Shown in pieces: positions 7,736 through 13,677 of a stretch of DNA of 14,165 bases (position 1 is the first letter of the stretch; each line of letters opens with the position of its first letter). The translations under genes were made by a program, and so were the position numbers. The notes under the pieces are model-generated. The model ran no database searches. It was given only the letters and a program-made list of their open reading frames with translations, and was not told the origin of the DNA. This DNA comes from an uncultured Peptococcaceae bacterium (GTDB lineage Bacteria; Bacillota; Desulfitobacteriia; Desulfitobacteriales; Syntrophobotulaceae): positions 1 through 14,165 of the forward strand of contig CALBJS010000206.1 in the NCBI GenBank assembly GCA_937892995.1. Reading direction: 5' to 3'.

Positions 7736-7806
7736 AGGATGATTTTAAGAAAAATTTAAGCTTCCTTCGCTACTTGAGAATAAATGTAGCAAGTACTATT
7801 ATGTTA

Positions 7807-7812
7807 TATAAT
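7807..7812 (+). promoter_or_regulatory. possible -10 element for the GNAT gene
   Basis: A perfect TATAAT lies 47 bases before the GNAT start. The -35 region (about 7784-7789, ATGTAG) is poor. Directly downstream, GGAGT (7814-7818) and ACTCC (7828-7832) form a small inverted repeat around the expected transcription start. Confidence 0.35.
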
Positions 7813-7859
7813 GGGAGTTTGTTCCTTACTCCATAATTTCAAAGAATGGGGAGATAGGT

Positions 7860-8282
7860 ATGCAATATCGTATTCAGGAAAACTGTAAAAATATTGATTG
7901 GCTGGCAGTTTATCGCGTATTACAGGAAGCCGGAATGGCGTCACATACCTTAGAAGAGACACAAAAAGCCTTTGAAAACAGCTACAGGGTTGTCTTTGTG
8001 TTTGACAAGGACTTATTGATGGGGGTAGGCAGGGCGATTTCTGATGGTTCCTATGAGGCCGGCATTTTTGATGTTGCTGTTTTGCCTGACTATCGGGGGA
8101 AAAAGATCGGAAAACTGATTATGGCTGAGCTTCACAAGGGACTGCCCAATATTAATGTTATCCTGTATGCTAAGCCAGAGGCCCAAAGTTTTTATAAAAA
8201 AATTGGTTATTCTAAAATGCTTACGGGAATGGCCAAGTTCGCCAGGGAAGACAGAATGCGTGAAAAAGGATATACCGATTAA
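7860..8282 (+). CDS. GNAT-family N-acetyltransferase
   Basis: A 140-residue protein with ATG at 7860 and GGGGAG (7848-7853) 6 bases upstream. The acetyl-CoA-binding motif A is VAVLPDYRGKKIGKLIM (about residues 72-88), with the R-G-K-K-I-G-K pyrophosphate loop. Motif B follows as ILYAKPEAQSFYKKIGY (101-117), where the Tyr of FYKK is the usual catalytic or binding position. Length and layout are those of a single-domain GNAT enzyme. The acceptor substrate is unknown. It has 124 bases between it and the MFS gene and a possible -10 element of its own. Its stop is only 4 bases from the stop of the convergent GerMN gene, so the two transcripts must overlap unless they end inside coding sequence. 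Confidence 0.85.
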   Translation: MQYRIQENCKNIDWLAVYRVLQEAGMASHTLEETQKAFENSYRVVFVFDKDLLMGVGRAISDGSYEAGIFDVAVLPDYRGKKIGKLIMAELHKGLPNINVILYAKPEAQSFYKKIGYSKMLTGMAKFAREDRMREKGYTD

Positions 8283-8286
8283 AGTC

Positions 8287-8841
8287 TTATTTCTCAAAGG
8301 ATTCGAAAATACTCATATGGCCCATAAGAGTCTCCGCTTTTTTTCCGTCTATTAGGAATTGGACCCTATCTACGTTCTCTAATTCCGTAAGGCTTTTAAC
8401 TATTTGGCTTATGGTGAGCCCTTCCTGAAGTGATCCTCCGTGCAAACCTTCTTGGGCAAAATTGACGAAGGCGGTCCCATCTGATACTTCAACCCCCAGA
8501 AGCTTGCTGCCGGAGGGTATTCCGGTTGATAATTCATTGTTTTTGGGGCCCATCATCAATTCTCTGACAACGGCTTCTTCCAAAGAGATATTGCCGTATT
8601 GGATAATCCTTTTTTCGGCGATAACTTTTTCTAATTTTTCATCCCCGGTTTGGATATAGTTTTTATTGGCAAAGTAAAGAGTTATTTCTTTTTCCTCAGT
8701 TTGGGGGGAAGGTTCTACAATCTTATCCCCCTTATCTCCCTTATCAGGAACTCCAGTGTTATCCGGGGCCTTCTGAACAGCATTACAAGCTGTAAGACCT
8801 AAAATCATGACCAACGCTAAAAATACGGCTAATTTTCGCAT
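8287..8841 (-). CDS. GerMN-domain lipoprotein
   Basis: A 184-residue protein with ATG at 8839-8841 and AAAGGAG about 10-11 bases upstream. The N terminus MRKLAVFLALVMILGLTAC is a lipoprotein signal with lipobox LTAC, and Cys19 is lipidated. Residues ~20-50 are a low-complexity Pro/Asp/Lys linker (KGDKGDK). A GerMN domain runs from about residue 53 to 175 (ITLYFANKNY, ELMMGPKNNELSTGIPSGSKLL, GTAFVNFAQEGLHGGS, VDRVQFLIDGKKAETLMG). In Bacillus GerM this domain is found in a sporulation/germination lipoprotein, and stand-alone single-domain forms are common in Clostridia. It may act at the cell surface or in the spore intermembrane space. It is shorter than two-domain GerM. It converges on the GNAT gene. 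Confidence 0.85.
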   Translation of the reverse strand: MRKLAVFLALVMILGLTACNAVQKAPDNTGVPDKGDKGDKIVEPSPQTEEKEITLYFANKNYIQTGDEKLEKVIAEKRIIQYGNISLEEAVVRELMMGPKNNELSTGIPSGSKLLGVEVSDGTAFVNFAQEGLHGGSLQEGLTISQIVKSLTELENVDRVQFLIDGKKAETLMGHMSIFESFEK

Positions 8842-8882
8842 CCGGCCTCAACTCCTTTCTAATTATTTACTTAGATTAGTCC

Positions 8883-8888
8883 ATTATA
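8883..8888 (-). promoter_or_regulatory. possible -10 element for the GerMN gene
   Basis: On the minus strand this is a perfect TATAAT, 41 bases before the GerMN ATG. The expected -35 position (about 8906-8912) is not consensus. If the gene is sporulation-controlled another sigma factor could be used, and I cannot identify such elements. Confidence 0.35.
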
Positions 8889-8999
8889 GGGCACAATTTG
8901 CTCTTCTAGCTATGTTTGAGACCTTTGACAATAAGTCTTTCACCACCGACTATTAAAACCTTTAATTTATCACCTTCCCTGTCAGAAATAATAGATTTT

Positions 9000-9027
9000 T
9001 TGTAAAGGACCCTTAAATAACTATAAT
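9000..9027 (+). promoter_or_regulatory. sigma-A-type promoter for the methyltransferase
   Basis: TTGTAA (9000-9005), a 16-base spacer and TATAAT (9022-9027). The start would be near 9034, leaving a leader of about 92 bases rich in A and T. Confidence 0.5.
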
Positions 9028-9125
9028 TTTATAATAACTTAAAAACTACTTTTTAGCATCAATTTGAAGAGAAAATAATCAATAATAGGTCTTGCATAAT
9101 GGAATCATAGTAGGGGGAACATGTT

Positions 9126-9719
9126 GTGGATAAAAAGGAAGAGAAGCTCTTCAATACAATAGCACCAATTTATGGGTTATTTTTTAATTTCCAAGTAAGG
9201 TATTATCAAAAGATACTTGGCCGAGTAAACCAGATCATCGACCTGTCTCTATACGAAAGTGTTATTGATGTGGGCTGTGGGACGGGGGCCCTTTGTTCTG
9301 TCTTAAGTGGCCAAGGGTTTAAAGTGACAGGTCTAGATCCTGCTCAAAAGATGCTTCGGATTGCTGAAAGGAAACTACAGAACAAGGATGTCGGTTTGCT
9401 TCAGGCCAATATCTTAGAAGGAACCCCTTTGGCAGACAAAAGTTTTGATCTAGCGATTTCTTCTTACGTTGCTCATGGTTTGAAAGAACATGAAAGACGA
9501 ATAATGTATGCGGAGATGAGCAGGATCGCTAAACATCGGGTGATTATTCACGATTATGATGAGCAGAGAGCTTGGCATACTGATTTTGCGGAATGGTTAG
9601 AAGGTGGGGATTATTTTCATTTTATTAAGAATGTCAAGATCGAAATGGCAGAGAGTTTTAAAAGATTCCAAGTGATTCGGGTTGATTCACGAGCAGCTTG
9701 GTATTTAGGGACGCCTTAG
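9126..9719 (+). CDS. class I SAM-dependent methyltransferase
   Basis: A 197-residue protein read from GTG 9126 because GGGGG (9113-9117) lies 8 bases upstream. The ATG at 9121 is out of frame. The SAM-binding motif I is VIDVGCGTG (residues 46-54). The acidic residue of motif II is Asp71 in GLDPAQKML, and the FDLAISSYVAHGL segment (107-119) matches the post-motif strand. These place it in the Methyltransf_11/25-like group. The C-terminal part (HRVIIHDYDEQRAWHTDFAEW) is less conserved and may define the substrate, which I cannot name. It has its own promoter, and the purC-like gene downstream has another, so it is probably transcribed alone. Confidence 0.85.
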   Translation: MDKKEEKLFNTIAPIYGLFFNFQVRYYQKILGRVNQIIDLSLYESVIDVGCGTGALCSVLSGQGFKVTGLDPAQKMLRIAERKLQNKDVGLLQANILEGTPLADKSFDLAISSYVAHGLKEHERRIMYAEMSRIAKHRVIIHDYDEQRAWHTDFAEWLEGGDYFHFIKNVKIEMAESFKRFQVIRVDSRAAWYLGTP

Positions 9720-9823
9720 AAAAAAGTAGGAAGCTTCAGCATAAGATTCGATATTCCAAAATGGAACAGGCCAAAGAACAAGGGGAAAAATCAGTTTTAG
9801 GCGATGAGTGCTTGATAAACTAA
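9686..9823 (+). pseudogene. short open frame between methyltransferase and purC, possible gene remnant
   Basis: A second reading frame, open from 9686, overlaps the methyltransferase end and runs to TAA 9821-9823. It reads like coding sequence: LEKSRKLQHKIRYSKMEQ, then AKEQGEKSVLGDECLIN. There is no good start or ribosome binding site (a possible ATG at 9761 has none), and the purC promoter lies across its end. It could be the decayed 3' end of a lost gene, or chance. I do not recognise it. Confidence 0.25.
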
Positions 9824-9840
9824 AGGAAAATAGATATTAT
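9812..9840 (+). promoter_or_regulatory. sigma-A-type promoter for the purC-like/mscS operon
   Basis: TTGATA (9812-9817), a 17-base spacer and TATTAT (9835-9840). Transcription would begin near 9847, about 26 bases before the ATG at 9873. Spacing and both hexamers are good. Confidence 0.6.
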
Positions 9841-9872
9841 TTGATTTAGAATTAATATGAGGAGAGTAAAAT

Positions 9873-10562
9873 ATGAAATTAATTTATAAGGGCAAAACAA
9901 AGGACATTTATGACTTAAAGAATGGAAACTACTTATTAAAATTTAAAGATGATGTAACCGGCGAAAATGGAGTATTTGACCCCGGGGCAAATAAAGTGGG
10001 CCTGACGATGGAGGGAGCAGGGAAGGCTGCCCTGTGCCTTACTAAATTCTTCTTTGAAAAGCTTCACGAAAGGGGAGTACCCACTCATTATGTAGAAGCA
10101 GATATCGAAAATTCAACTATGACGGTTAAGAAAGCCACCGTATTTGGCCAAGGAGTAGAAGTGATCTGCCGTTATAGAGCGGTAGGTAGTTTTCTGCGTC
10201 GTTATGGGCTATATGCTAAAGAAGGTCAAGCCTTAGATGCCTTTGTAGAAGTGACGCTTAAAGACGATGATCGCAATGATCCGCCGATTACTGAAGATGC
10301 TTTAGATATGTTAGGCATATTATCCAAAAGTGAGTATAAAGTGTTGAAAGAGCTTACCAAAAAAATAGGCAATCTTGTCAAGGAAGAGTTAGCGAGAAAA
10401 GGCATGGAGTTATATGATATCAAATTTGAATTTGGTAGAGTCGGGGAGGATAATCAGATAGCCCTGATCGATGAAATATCTGGCGGGAACATGAGGGCTT
10501 ACAAAGATAATCAATATATTGAGCCCTTAGAGCTGGAAAGAATAATGCTGGAGAATGATTAG
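9873..10562 (+). CDS. purC: SAICAR synthetase family protein, variant form (PurC-like)
   Basis: A 229-residue protein with ATG at 9873 and AGGAG (9860-9864) 8 bases upstream. The family fold is clear: YKGKTKDIYDL at the start, VICRYRAVGSFLRRYG (97-112), KDDDRNDPPIT (130-140), YDIKFEFGR (181-189) and DEISGGNMR (200-208). SAICAR synthetase joins CAIR and aspartate with ATP in purine synthesis. Two positions differ from the usual enzyme: the segment normally read as PxE-x-(I/V)-x-R...AGS is here GVEVICRYRAVGS, and the usual DEISPD(T/S)xR is DEISGGNMR. Similar variants seem to exist in other Clostridia (from memory), so it may still be the genuine enzyme. No other purine gene is adjacent. The mscS-family gene follows after 9 bases. 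Confidence 0.8.
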   Translation: MKLIYKGKTKDIYDLKNGNYLLKFKDDVTGENGVFDPGANKVGLTMEGAGKAALCLTKFFFEKLHERGVPTHYVEADIENSTMTVKKATVFGQGVEVICRYRAVGSFLRRYGLYAKEGQALDAFVEVTLKDDDRNDPPITEDALDMLGILSKSEYKVLKELTKKIGNLVKEELARKGMELYDIKFEFGRVGEDNQIALIDEISGGNMRAYKDNQYIEPLELERIMLEND

Positions 10563-10571
10563 AGGTAGAAG

Positions 10572-11672
10572 ATGAATTTATTGGACATATGGAACGAGGT
10601 AAATGCGTATTATTCTATGTATGAATTTTATGTAAGAATCGTCGTTTCTATAGGAATCGTTCTATTTGCCTTGTTTTTAAAACAGTTTATTATTAGTAAG
10701 TTATTGAAGACTTTACGCAAGTTAACGGCGAAAACCCGGACGGAGTTTGATGATCAGTTGATAACTGTGATTGAGAAGCCGGCTAAGTTTGCTTTTGTAG
10801 TGATTGCTATCTCGTTAGCTATTAAGCTCCTCCCCTTACCACCAAACATAGGGATTCCAGTTGGGGTATTCATGCACGATGTAACCCTGACGTTGCTTCT
10901 CTTTGCTTTGTTTTGGGCAGGATATAATGCAGCGGATGTCTTGGTCATTTTTGTTAGGCATGTGACGGAGAAAACAGGTTCCCAGATCGACCATATGCTG
11001 TCATCTTTTATTAGTAATAGCTTTAAGGCTCTTGTTTTTATCATCGGCGGGGTTACCATTGCCCAAGTCTGGGTGGAAGATATCGCCGGGATCTTGACCG
11101 GTCTAGGCCTGGGTGGCTTGGCTTTTGCCTTGGCGGCTCAGGATACGGCAGCCAATCTTTTTGGCAGTGTAACCATCATGCTGGATAAGCCTTTTGGGAT
11201 CGGGGACTGGATTTCAACTCCCCAAACAGAGGGAACGGTGGAGAGTATTGGCTTCAGAAGTACAAGAGTACGAACCTTTCAGCAGGCTCTGGTGACTATC
11301 CCGAATTCTACCATGAGTAAAGAAGCGGTAACTAATTGGTCCCGGATGGGTAAACGGAGAATCAGCTTTCGGTTAGGAGTAACCTATCAGACTACTAATG
11401 AACAGATGAAAGAGTGTGTGAAGAGACTCCGTACTATGTTAGAAGAACACCCTGACATTCACCCGGAAACTATCTTTGTTTTCTTTGAACGTTTCAGGGA
11501 AAATGCCCTGGATATTTTCTTGTACTTTTTCACCAAGACTACGATCTGGGAAGAATACCTTGCTATCCAAGAAGATGTTAACTTAAAAATCATGGAGATT
11601 CTCGAAGAATTAGGGATTGGGGTTGCTCTGCCGTCAAGGAGTGTCTATCTTGAACGGCCTGGCGAGAGATAA
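10572..11672 (+). CDS. MscS-family mechanosensitive ion channel
   Basis: A 366-residue membrane protein with ATG at 10572. The ribosome binding site AGAGG (10561-10565) overlaps the purC-like stop, which suggests translational coupling. Four or five hydrophobic segments (about 18-42, 72-92, 103-128, 148-166, 171-200) precede the pore helix. The pore helix carries the hallmark GLAFALAAQDTAANLFGS (residues 182-199) that forms the gate in MscS. The beta domain follows (DKPFGIGDWI, GTVESIGFRSTRVRTF, ALVTIPNSTM), and then a ferredoxin-like C-terminal domain to residue ~360. It is longer than E. coli MscS (286 residues) because of extra N-terminal helices, as in YnaI/YbdG-like members. It would release solutes under hypo-osmotic shock. 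The link to the purC-like gene is by operon only. Confidence 0.9.
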   Translation: MNLLDIWNEVNAYYSMYEFYVRIVVSIGIVLFALFLKQFIISKLLKTLRKLTAKTRTEFDDQLITVIEKPAKFAFVVIAISLAIKLLPLPPNIGIPVGVFMHDVTLTLLLFALFWAGYNAADVLVIFVRHVTEKTGSQIDHMLSSFISNSFKALVFIIGGVTIAQVWVEDIAGILTGLGLGGLAFALAAQDTAANLFGSVTIMLDKPFGIGDWISTPQTEGTVESIGFRSTRVRTFQQALVTIPNSTMSKEAVTNWSRMGKRRISFRLGVTYQTTNEQMKECVKRLRTMLEEHPDIHPETIFVFFERFRENALDIFLYFFTKTTIWEEYLAIQEDVNLKIMEILEELGIGVALPSRSVYLERPGER

Positions 11673-11675
11673 TCG

Positions 11676-11715
11676 TTAGGGAAAATCGTAACTAATGTTA
11701 CCACAATTTCCCTAA
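11676..11715 (+). terminator. two-tier stem-loop after the mscS-family gene
   Basis: TTAGGGAAA (11676-11684) pairs with TTTCCCTAA (11707-11715). Inside, GTAAC (11688-11692) pairs with GTTAC (11697-11701) around a TAAT loop. It starts 3 bases after the mscS-family stop. The following bases (atataggataattattt) are AT-rich without a true T-run, so it may protect the 3' end or act as a weak terminator. Confidence 0.45.
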
Positions 11716-11747
11716 ATATAGGATAATTATTTGAAGAATTCGAATAA

Positions 11748-11828
11748 TATGAGGAAAAAGTAATAGGACATGGAGTTCATGAGGAATTACATTCGATGAT
11801 TCATAGATGGGCAGAGGAATTTAAGTGA
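11748..11828 (+). pseudogene. decayed gene fragment between mscS and the convergent regulator
   Basis: From 11748 to TGA 11826-11828 the frame reads YEEKVI then GHGVHEELHSMIHRWAEEF and K. This His/Glu/Trp-rich string looks like the real C terminus of a protein. Upstream in frame it reads LFEEFE but is broken by TAA at 11745-11747 and another at 11723-11725, and there is no start or ribosome binding site. The likely reading is the remnant of a deleted or mutated gene whose body is gone. I do not recognise the family. Confidence 0.3.
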
Positions 11829-11838
11829 TACTTATACA

Positions 11839-11890
11839 AATACCTCGCAAAACTTGACTATGTGGATATAGCTAAGTCATGCGAGGTGTT
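11839..11890. terminator. bidirectional terminator-like hairpin
   Basis: AATACCTCGCA (11839-11849) pairs with TGCGAGGTGTT (11880-11890) over 11 pairs including one wobble. TGACT (11854-11858) and AGTCA (11875-11879) pair inside. The flanks are AT-rich in both directions (atattaaaat on plus; tttgtataag on minus). It sits between convergent transcription units, where a shared terminator is expected. Confidence 0.55.
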
Positions 11891-11948
11891 ATATTAAAAT
11901 AAATCAAAATGCCGTAGGGAGATTGGCTTGTAGTTTTGGAGAGAAAGG

Positions 11949-11990
11949 GAAGCTATTCAATTATTGAGTAGCTTCTTATTTGATTTTTTC
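11949..11990. terminator. terminator hairpin overlapping the regulator's stop codon
   Basis: GAAGCTATTCAA (11949-11960), loop TTA and TTGAGTAGCTTC (11964-11975) form a 12-pair stem with one wobble. On the plus strand it is followed by ttatttgatttttt, a good T-rich tail, so it would stop transcription arriving from the mscS side. On the minus strand the hairpin contains the regulator's last codons and its stop (11957-11959), followed by tccctttctctcc. Confidence 0.6.
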
Positions 11991-12616
11991 ATAATCTTCT
12001 TATCCGGTAAAACACCGCTGGTTCCTGGATAGGCTACCATCATATCCGGGGGCAGGGCGGAGGGGGTGGTCACTATGAGTAGCTTCAGAACCGGAGTCAG
12101 TCTACGAGCACCGTGTCTAATGTTGGAATCGTAGTAGATGCTATCCCCTTCCTTGAGGTGATATTCATTTACTCCTATAAAATATTGCATTTCGCCCTCC
12201 TCGACTAGAATAAATTCTTCCCCGGGGTGGGAAAAAAAGCCAATTTCATCCTCGGAGTGGCGGCGGCTTTTTTTACCACCATTGATATTGTCACCTTCAA
12301 TACAATAGTAAATGCCCATAGATTTTCTTTCCGTACCATTGATCAGGGATTCCACGCAACGTAGAGGCAGAACGATCTGGGTTCGCTCGTCCTTTCTGAC
12401 AACAGGGGACTGGGCGGAGGGATTAGAAAATAGGGTGGTAACCGGAAGATGAAAAGCCTCGGCAATTTTTTCTAAGGCCACCAAGGAGGGACTAACCAAA
12501 CCTCGCTCTATTTTGCTTAGGTGGCTGATGGTTAAGCCGGTTTTCTCAGAGATTTGTTTCATGCTAGAGTTTTGTTTCTGACGGATCATACGAATTGTTT
12601 TGCCAATTTCAATCAA
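11957..12616 (-). CDS. XRE-family transcriptional regulator with cupin sensor domain
   Basis: A 219-residue protein starting at TTG 12616-12614, with AGGTGA about 8-9 bases upstream. Residues 5-63 are an XRE helix-turn-helix (IRMIRQKQNSSMKQISEKTG, then LTISHLSKIERGLVSPSL). Residues ~120-185 form a cupin barrel with motif 1 HPGEEFILVEEGE (from His130) and motif 2 GDSIYYDSNIRHGA (157-170). This is the common XRE-cupin architecture of one-component regulators that sense small ligands. The tail after ~190 is basic (KKIMKKSNKK). Such regulators often control the divergent neighbour, here the membrane protein/molybdoenzyme genes. The ligand is unknown. A TAAGTA repeat at its own promoter suggests autoregulation. 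Confidence 0.9.
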   Translation of the reverse strand: MIEIGKTIRMIRQKQNSSMKQISEKTGLTISHLSKIERGLVSPSLVALEKIAEAFHLPVTTLFSNPSAQSPVVRKDERTQIVLPLRCVESLINGTERKSMGIYYCIEGDNINGGKKSRRHSEDEIGFFSHPGEEFILVEEGEMQYFIGVNEYHLKEGDSIYYDSNIRHGARRLTPVLKLLIVTTPSALPPDMMVAYPGTSGVLPDKKIMKKSNKKLLNN

Positions 12617-12656
12617 GAATAAATCACCTATCTTTATGCGATGTATTTTAACTTAA

Positions 12657-12678
12657 TAAGTATAACATAAGTAATACT
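12657..12678 (-). promoter_or_regulatory. extended -10 promoter of the regulator with repeat operator candidate
   Basis: On the minus strand TGT TATACT places an extended -10 at 12659-12667, giving a start near 12651 and a ~35-base leader. On the plus strand the same place holds two TAAGTA copies (12657-12662, 12668-12673) spaced 11 bases, and the inverted arms AGTAT (12659-12663) and ATACT (12674-12678). This is a good position for autoregulation. Confidence 0.45.
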
Positions 12679-12742
12679 CATTTTATAGAAAATCAGTAAG
12701 TTTCCTGAAATGAAAACTATTTTATTACCAAGATAATTATTG

Positions 12743-12771
12743 TTGAAATACAATATTAAATGAGATAAAAT
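12743..12771 (+). promoter_or_regulatory. sigma-A-type promoter reading toward the molybdoenzyme locus
   Basis: TTGAAA (12743-12748), a 17-base spacer and TAAAAT (12766-12771). Transcription would begin near 12778, about 325 bases before the next ATG. It is about 110 bases from the -10 of the divergent regulator. Confidence 0.5.
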
Positions 12772-12777
12772 TTGAAT

Positions 12778-13102
12778 TAAGGGACATTTATTTTACTGGA
12801 GGGATAAATAACTTTTACTTTACATATATTTAATACTACGGAAAAAAAGCACTATATATTTGCCAGAGTCTCTGTAATTATGTAAGGATGTACTTTGTAG
12901 TAGACAAGCAGCTAATTTCGGCTACAAAGTTACTCTTAACTTTTGAGATAAAAGAGGTGATGCTTCCAGGGCTTTTAAAACTTATTTCACAATAACAAAT
13001 ATTTCTATTACTTGGACTGAAAAGTGCCTTTAGGGACAGATGCGAATGGAGGTGAGACCAAACGTCCTTATCTTTGAAATTTAGAAAGAAAGGTGAAAAG
13101 CA
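12778..13102 (+). other. long untranslated leader, possibly structured
   Basis: The 486 bases between the regulator start and ATG 13103 hold no credible gene. From the predicted start near 12778 the leader is about 325 bases. Its best structure is ACTTTGTAG (12892-12900) pairing with CTACAAAGT (12922-12930) around a 21-base loop that itself contains AGC/GCT arms (about 12911-12924). CTCTT (12933-12937) and AAGAG (about 12952-12956) may pair next to it. I looked for T-box, cobalamin, c-di-GMP and M-box landmarks and saw none. It also holds short frames with plausible ribosome binding sites (near 12957 and 13040) but none longer than about 14 codons. It could be a riboswitch, attenuator or regulator-binding region, or simply untranslated. 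Confidence 0.35.
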
Positions 13103-13582
13103 ATGTTTAAAAAACAAACATGTATTATTGGCCTTATCTTAGCTGTTGCCATTCCAATCATTAATCTAATAGGACAACTTATAGGTTATACCGTCTTATG
13201 GCCGGGTTTCTTTGTCGTTTTACTTTACTTTATTGGTAAGTGCGAAAAACTTTCAGATTTAAAAGATATTGTCTTGGGGGGCTTAGTGGGTATCTTTTGG
13301 GCCTATTGGGTATCTTTGCTTGTCGGTTTGTTAGTACCATTCATTGGCTTCCTAACCGCTTTTACTTTAGTCGTAGGTGTAAGTGTCTTCTTACTCGTTA
13401 TCCTGGGGGACTGGCAGCCTATGTTCTTTAATAATTATGCCTTTATTTATTACCTTACAGCCGCTCTTTTTGCTGAACAAAAGCCTGTTGAATGGATGGC
13501 TACGTTGCTGATTGCAGGGGGCCTTTTTGCGGTTTTAGTGTTTGGGGGAATTAGGCTCTTTCTTCAACCGGCTAAAGACTAA
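13103..13582 (+). CDS. small polytopic membrane protein of unknown function
   Basis: A 159-residue hydrophobic protein with ATG at 13103 and AAAGGTG (13089-13095) 7 bases upstream. About five membrane segments can be seen (roughly residues 8-28, 30-45, 54-82, 86-102, 133-153), with a short polar loop at KCEKLSDLKD and another at DWQPMFFNN. Composition and layout (WPGFF..LYFIG, GGLVGIFWAYW) recall small DUF1097-like inner-membrane proteins, but I cannot confirm that. No redox or metal-binding motif is present, so it is not an obvious quinol-oxidising anchor subunit. It is divergent from the XRE-cupin regulator and 95 bases upstream of the molybdopterin oxidoreductase on the same strand, so it is probably in that transcription unit. 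Confidence 0.75.
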   Translation: MFKKQTCIIGLILAVAIPIINLIGQLIGYTVLWPGFFVVLLYFIGKCEKLSDLKDIVLGGLVGIFWAYWVSLLVGLLVPFIGFLTAFTLVVGVSVFLLVILGDWQPMFFNNYAFIYYLTAALFAEQKPVEWMATLLIAGGLFAVLVFGGIRLFLQPAKD

Positions 13583-13604
13583 ATATTTAAACACAGATTT
13601 TTTC

Positions 13605-13644
13605 TCTCTTAGCACGGGAGAATTGGAAAGTTTTATCTAAGAGA
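13605..13644 (+). repeat. inverted repeat between membrane protein and molybdoenzyme genes
   Basis: TCTCTTAG (13605-13612) and CTAAGAGA (13637-13644) are perfect 8-base arms around a 24-base loop. No T-run follows, so it is unlikely to terminate. It could stabilise or separate two parts of one mRNA. The molybdoenzyme ribosome binding site lies just beyond it. Confidence 0.4.
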
Positions 13645-13677
13645 AAGAGTGTAAATAGAAAGGAGTGTTGAGTTCTC

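Noticed and set aside
7771..7795. Terminator hairpin after the MFS gene (GCTAC/GTAGC, TACTT/AAGTA)
   Set aside because: Only 5-pair alternatives with a long loop and no T-run.
8925..8956. TTGACA followed by TATTAA as a promoter for the methyltransferase
   Set aside because: The spacer is 20 bases, too long. The pair at 9000-9027 has better spacing and a perfect -10.
13040..13084. Possible 14-codon leader peptide with a GGAGGTG inside it
   Set aside because: Its start has only a poorly spaced AGGGA, the peptide has no run of regulatory codons, and no alternative terminator pairing was seen with it.
12878..13117. Minus-strand 79-codon open frame in the leader before the membrane protein gene
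   Set aside because: It has no good ribosome binding site, overlaps the start of the 13103 gene, and reads as a Phe/Ser-rich string without protein character. It is antisense to the proposed leader.
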